Positions 4,980-5,302 of a stretch of 5,302 bases of DNA are shown one piece after another; positions within the stretch are counted from its first letter, which is position 1; the number at the start of each line of letters is the position of its first letter. Source of the stretch: Tethybacter castelli (GTDB lineage: Bacteria > Pseudomonadota > Gammaproteobacteria > Tethybacterales > Tethybacteraceae). The DNA is taken from the NCBI GenBank assembly GCA_036679665.1, contig JAZHEJ010000031.1, positions 1-5,302 on the forward strand. Direction: 5' to 3'. Below the pieces are notes generated by a model that was not told the DNA's origin, did no database searches, and saw only the letters and a program-made list of their open reading frames with translations. A program made the translations under genes and the position numbers.

Positions 4980-5302
4980 TTAGGGTGAAGCAAAATCCAG
5001 CCTTTTTCCCGCGGCGTCAAAATAATGCAGATGCTCCTTATCAAACGCCAGACCCACTTGGGTGCCGGGAGCTAATTTGCGGTCGCCGGCCAATCGGGCG
5101 GTGACATTGTCCTCGGATTGGCAATCCACATAGATAAAGGTATCAGCTCCCAAATATTCGACCGCCTCGATTGTCCCGCAACAATGGGCTTGCTTGGCGT
5201 CCACCACCTGTACATGTTCTGGGCGGACGCCAAGCTTCGCCGTGGTTGGCGCCGGACTGGCCAGCGCCACGACGGGTTGGGTTTGGCCAGCGATCTTCAG
5301 CG
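4980..5302 (-). CDS. Sugar ABC transporter ATP-binding protein, C-terminal TOBE region (cut by window end)
   Basis: This is the C-terminal part (about 106 residues) of a MalK/UgpC-type ATPase that powers a carbohydrate importer at the inner face of the cytoplasmic membrane. It is open to the window edge, so the Walker and signature motifs are outside. What is visible is the regulatory OB/TOBE region. L-G-V-R-P-E-H-V is the hallmark of this subfamily. V-E-Y-L-G-A-D-T-F-I-Y-V, A-R-L-A-G-D, P-G-T-Q-V-G-L-A-F and H-L-H-Y-F-D-A-A-G follow in the usual order. It ends at TAA 4980-4982. A GTG at 5270 could be mistaken for a start, but the reading frame continues upstream (L-K-I-A-G-Q), as expected for the linker in a full-length protein. 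The substrate cannot be read from this part. Its presence supports a sugar-uptake context for the window. Confidence 0.9.
   Translation of the reverse strand, partial: LKIAGQTQPVVALASPAPTTAKLGVRPEHVQVVDAKQAHCCGTIEAVEYLGADTFIYVDCQSEDNVTARLAGDRKLAPGTQVGLAFDKEHLHYFDAAGKRLDFASP

Noticed and set aside
5268..5270. GTG as a start codon for a small stand-alone protein of 96 residues
   Set aside because: The frame is open to the window edge and the protein begins in mid-domain of a MalK-type ATPase, so this is a truncated large gene.
1..5302. CRISPR arrays, tRNA or rRNA genes, insertion sequences, riboswitches
   Set aside because: I saw no regularly spaced repeats, cloverleaf-like sequence, transposase-like protein or terminal inverted repeats; the intergenic regions are too short or too AT-rich for a riboswitch fold I can recognise.

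Overview
The window looks like a fragment of a moderate-GC Gram-negative bacterium, most likely a proteobacterium. The evidence is the family membership of the sugar genes, a Sec signal peptide ending in A-x-A, the Shine-Dalgarno spacing and a hipBA-type module. No 16S or other taxonomic marker is present, so I do not name a genus. A run of 132 N inside one gene shows that this is draft or metagenome-derived sequence with a scaffold gap.

Layout. (1) Bases 1-1961, plus strand: a run of carbohydrate or polyol catabolism genes. It holds the C-terminal end of a D-2-hydroxyacid dehydrogenase, a complete TIM-barrel sugar phosphate isomerase/epimerase, and a Gfo/Idh/MocA dehydrogenase interrupted by the N gap. 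The close spacing and a Shine-Dalgarno sequence overlapping a stop codon indicate one transcript. (2) Bases 1962-2147: an AT-rich regulatory region. It carries a consensus -10 box and two copies of a dyad operator with a GATA centre. (3) Bases 2148-3645, plus strand: a hipBA-type toxin-antitoxin operon made of an XRE antitoxin/repressor and a HipA-family Ser/Thr kinase. The two genes overlap by 8 bases and the second starts with GTG. (4) Bases 3653-3684: a strong intrinsic terminator oriented for the minus strand. (5) Bases 3706-4908, minus strand: a secreted 400-residue protein of unknown function with its own promoter and good Shine-Dalgarno sequence. (6) Bases 4980-5302, minus strand: the C-terminal TOBE region of a MalK/UgpC-type sugar ABC transporter ATPase.

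How they fit together. The dehydrogenase, isomerase and Gfo/Idh/MocA genes, with a sugar importer ATPase at the other end of the window, are consistent with uptake and oxidation/epimerisation of a sugar, sugar acid or polyol; the substrate cannot be read from the sequence. The hipBA operon sits between the two sugar-related blocks as a self-contained, self-regulated cassette and looks more AT-rich than its flanks. The most interesting detail is in the HipA kinase. The serine expected in the glycine-rich loop (Ser150 in E. coli HipA, the autophosphorylation site) is a cysteine here (C146), while the catalytic and metal-binding residues are kept.
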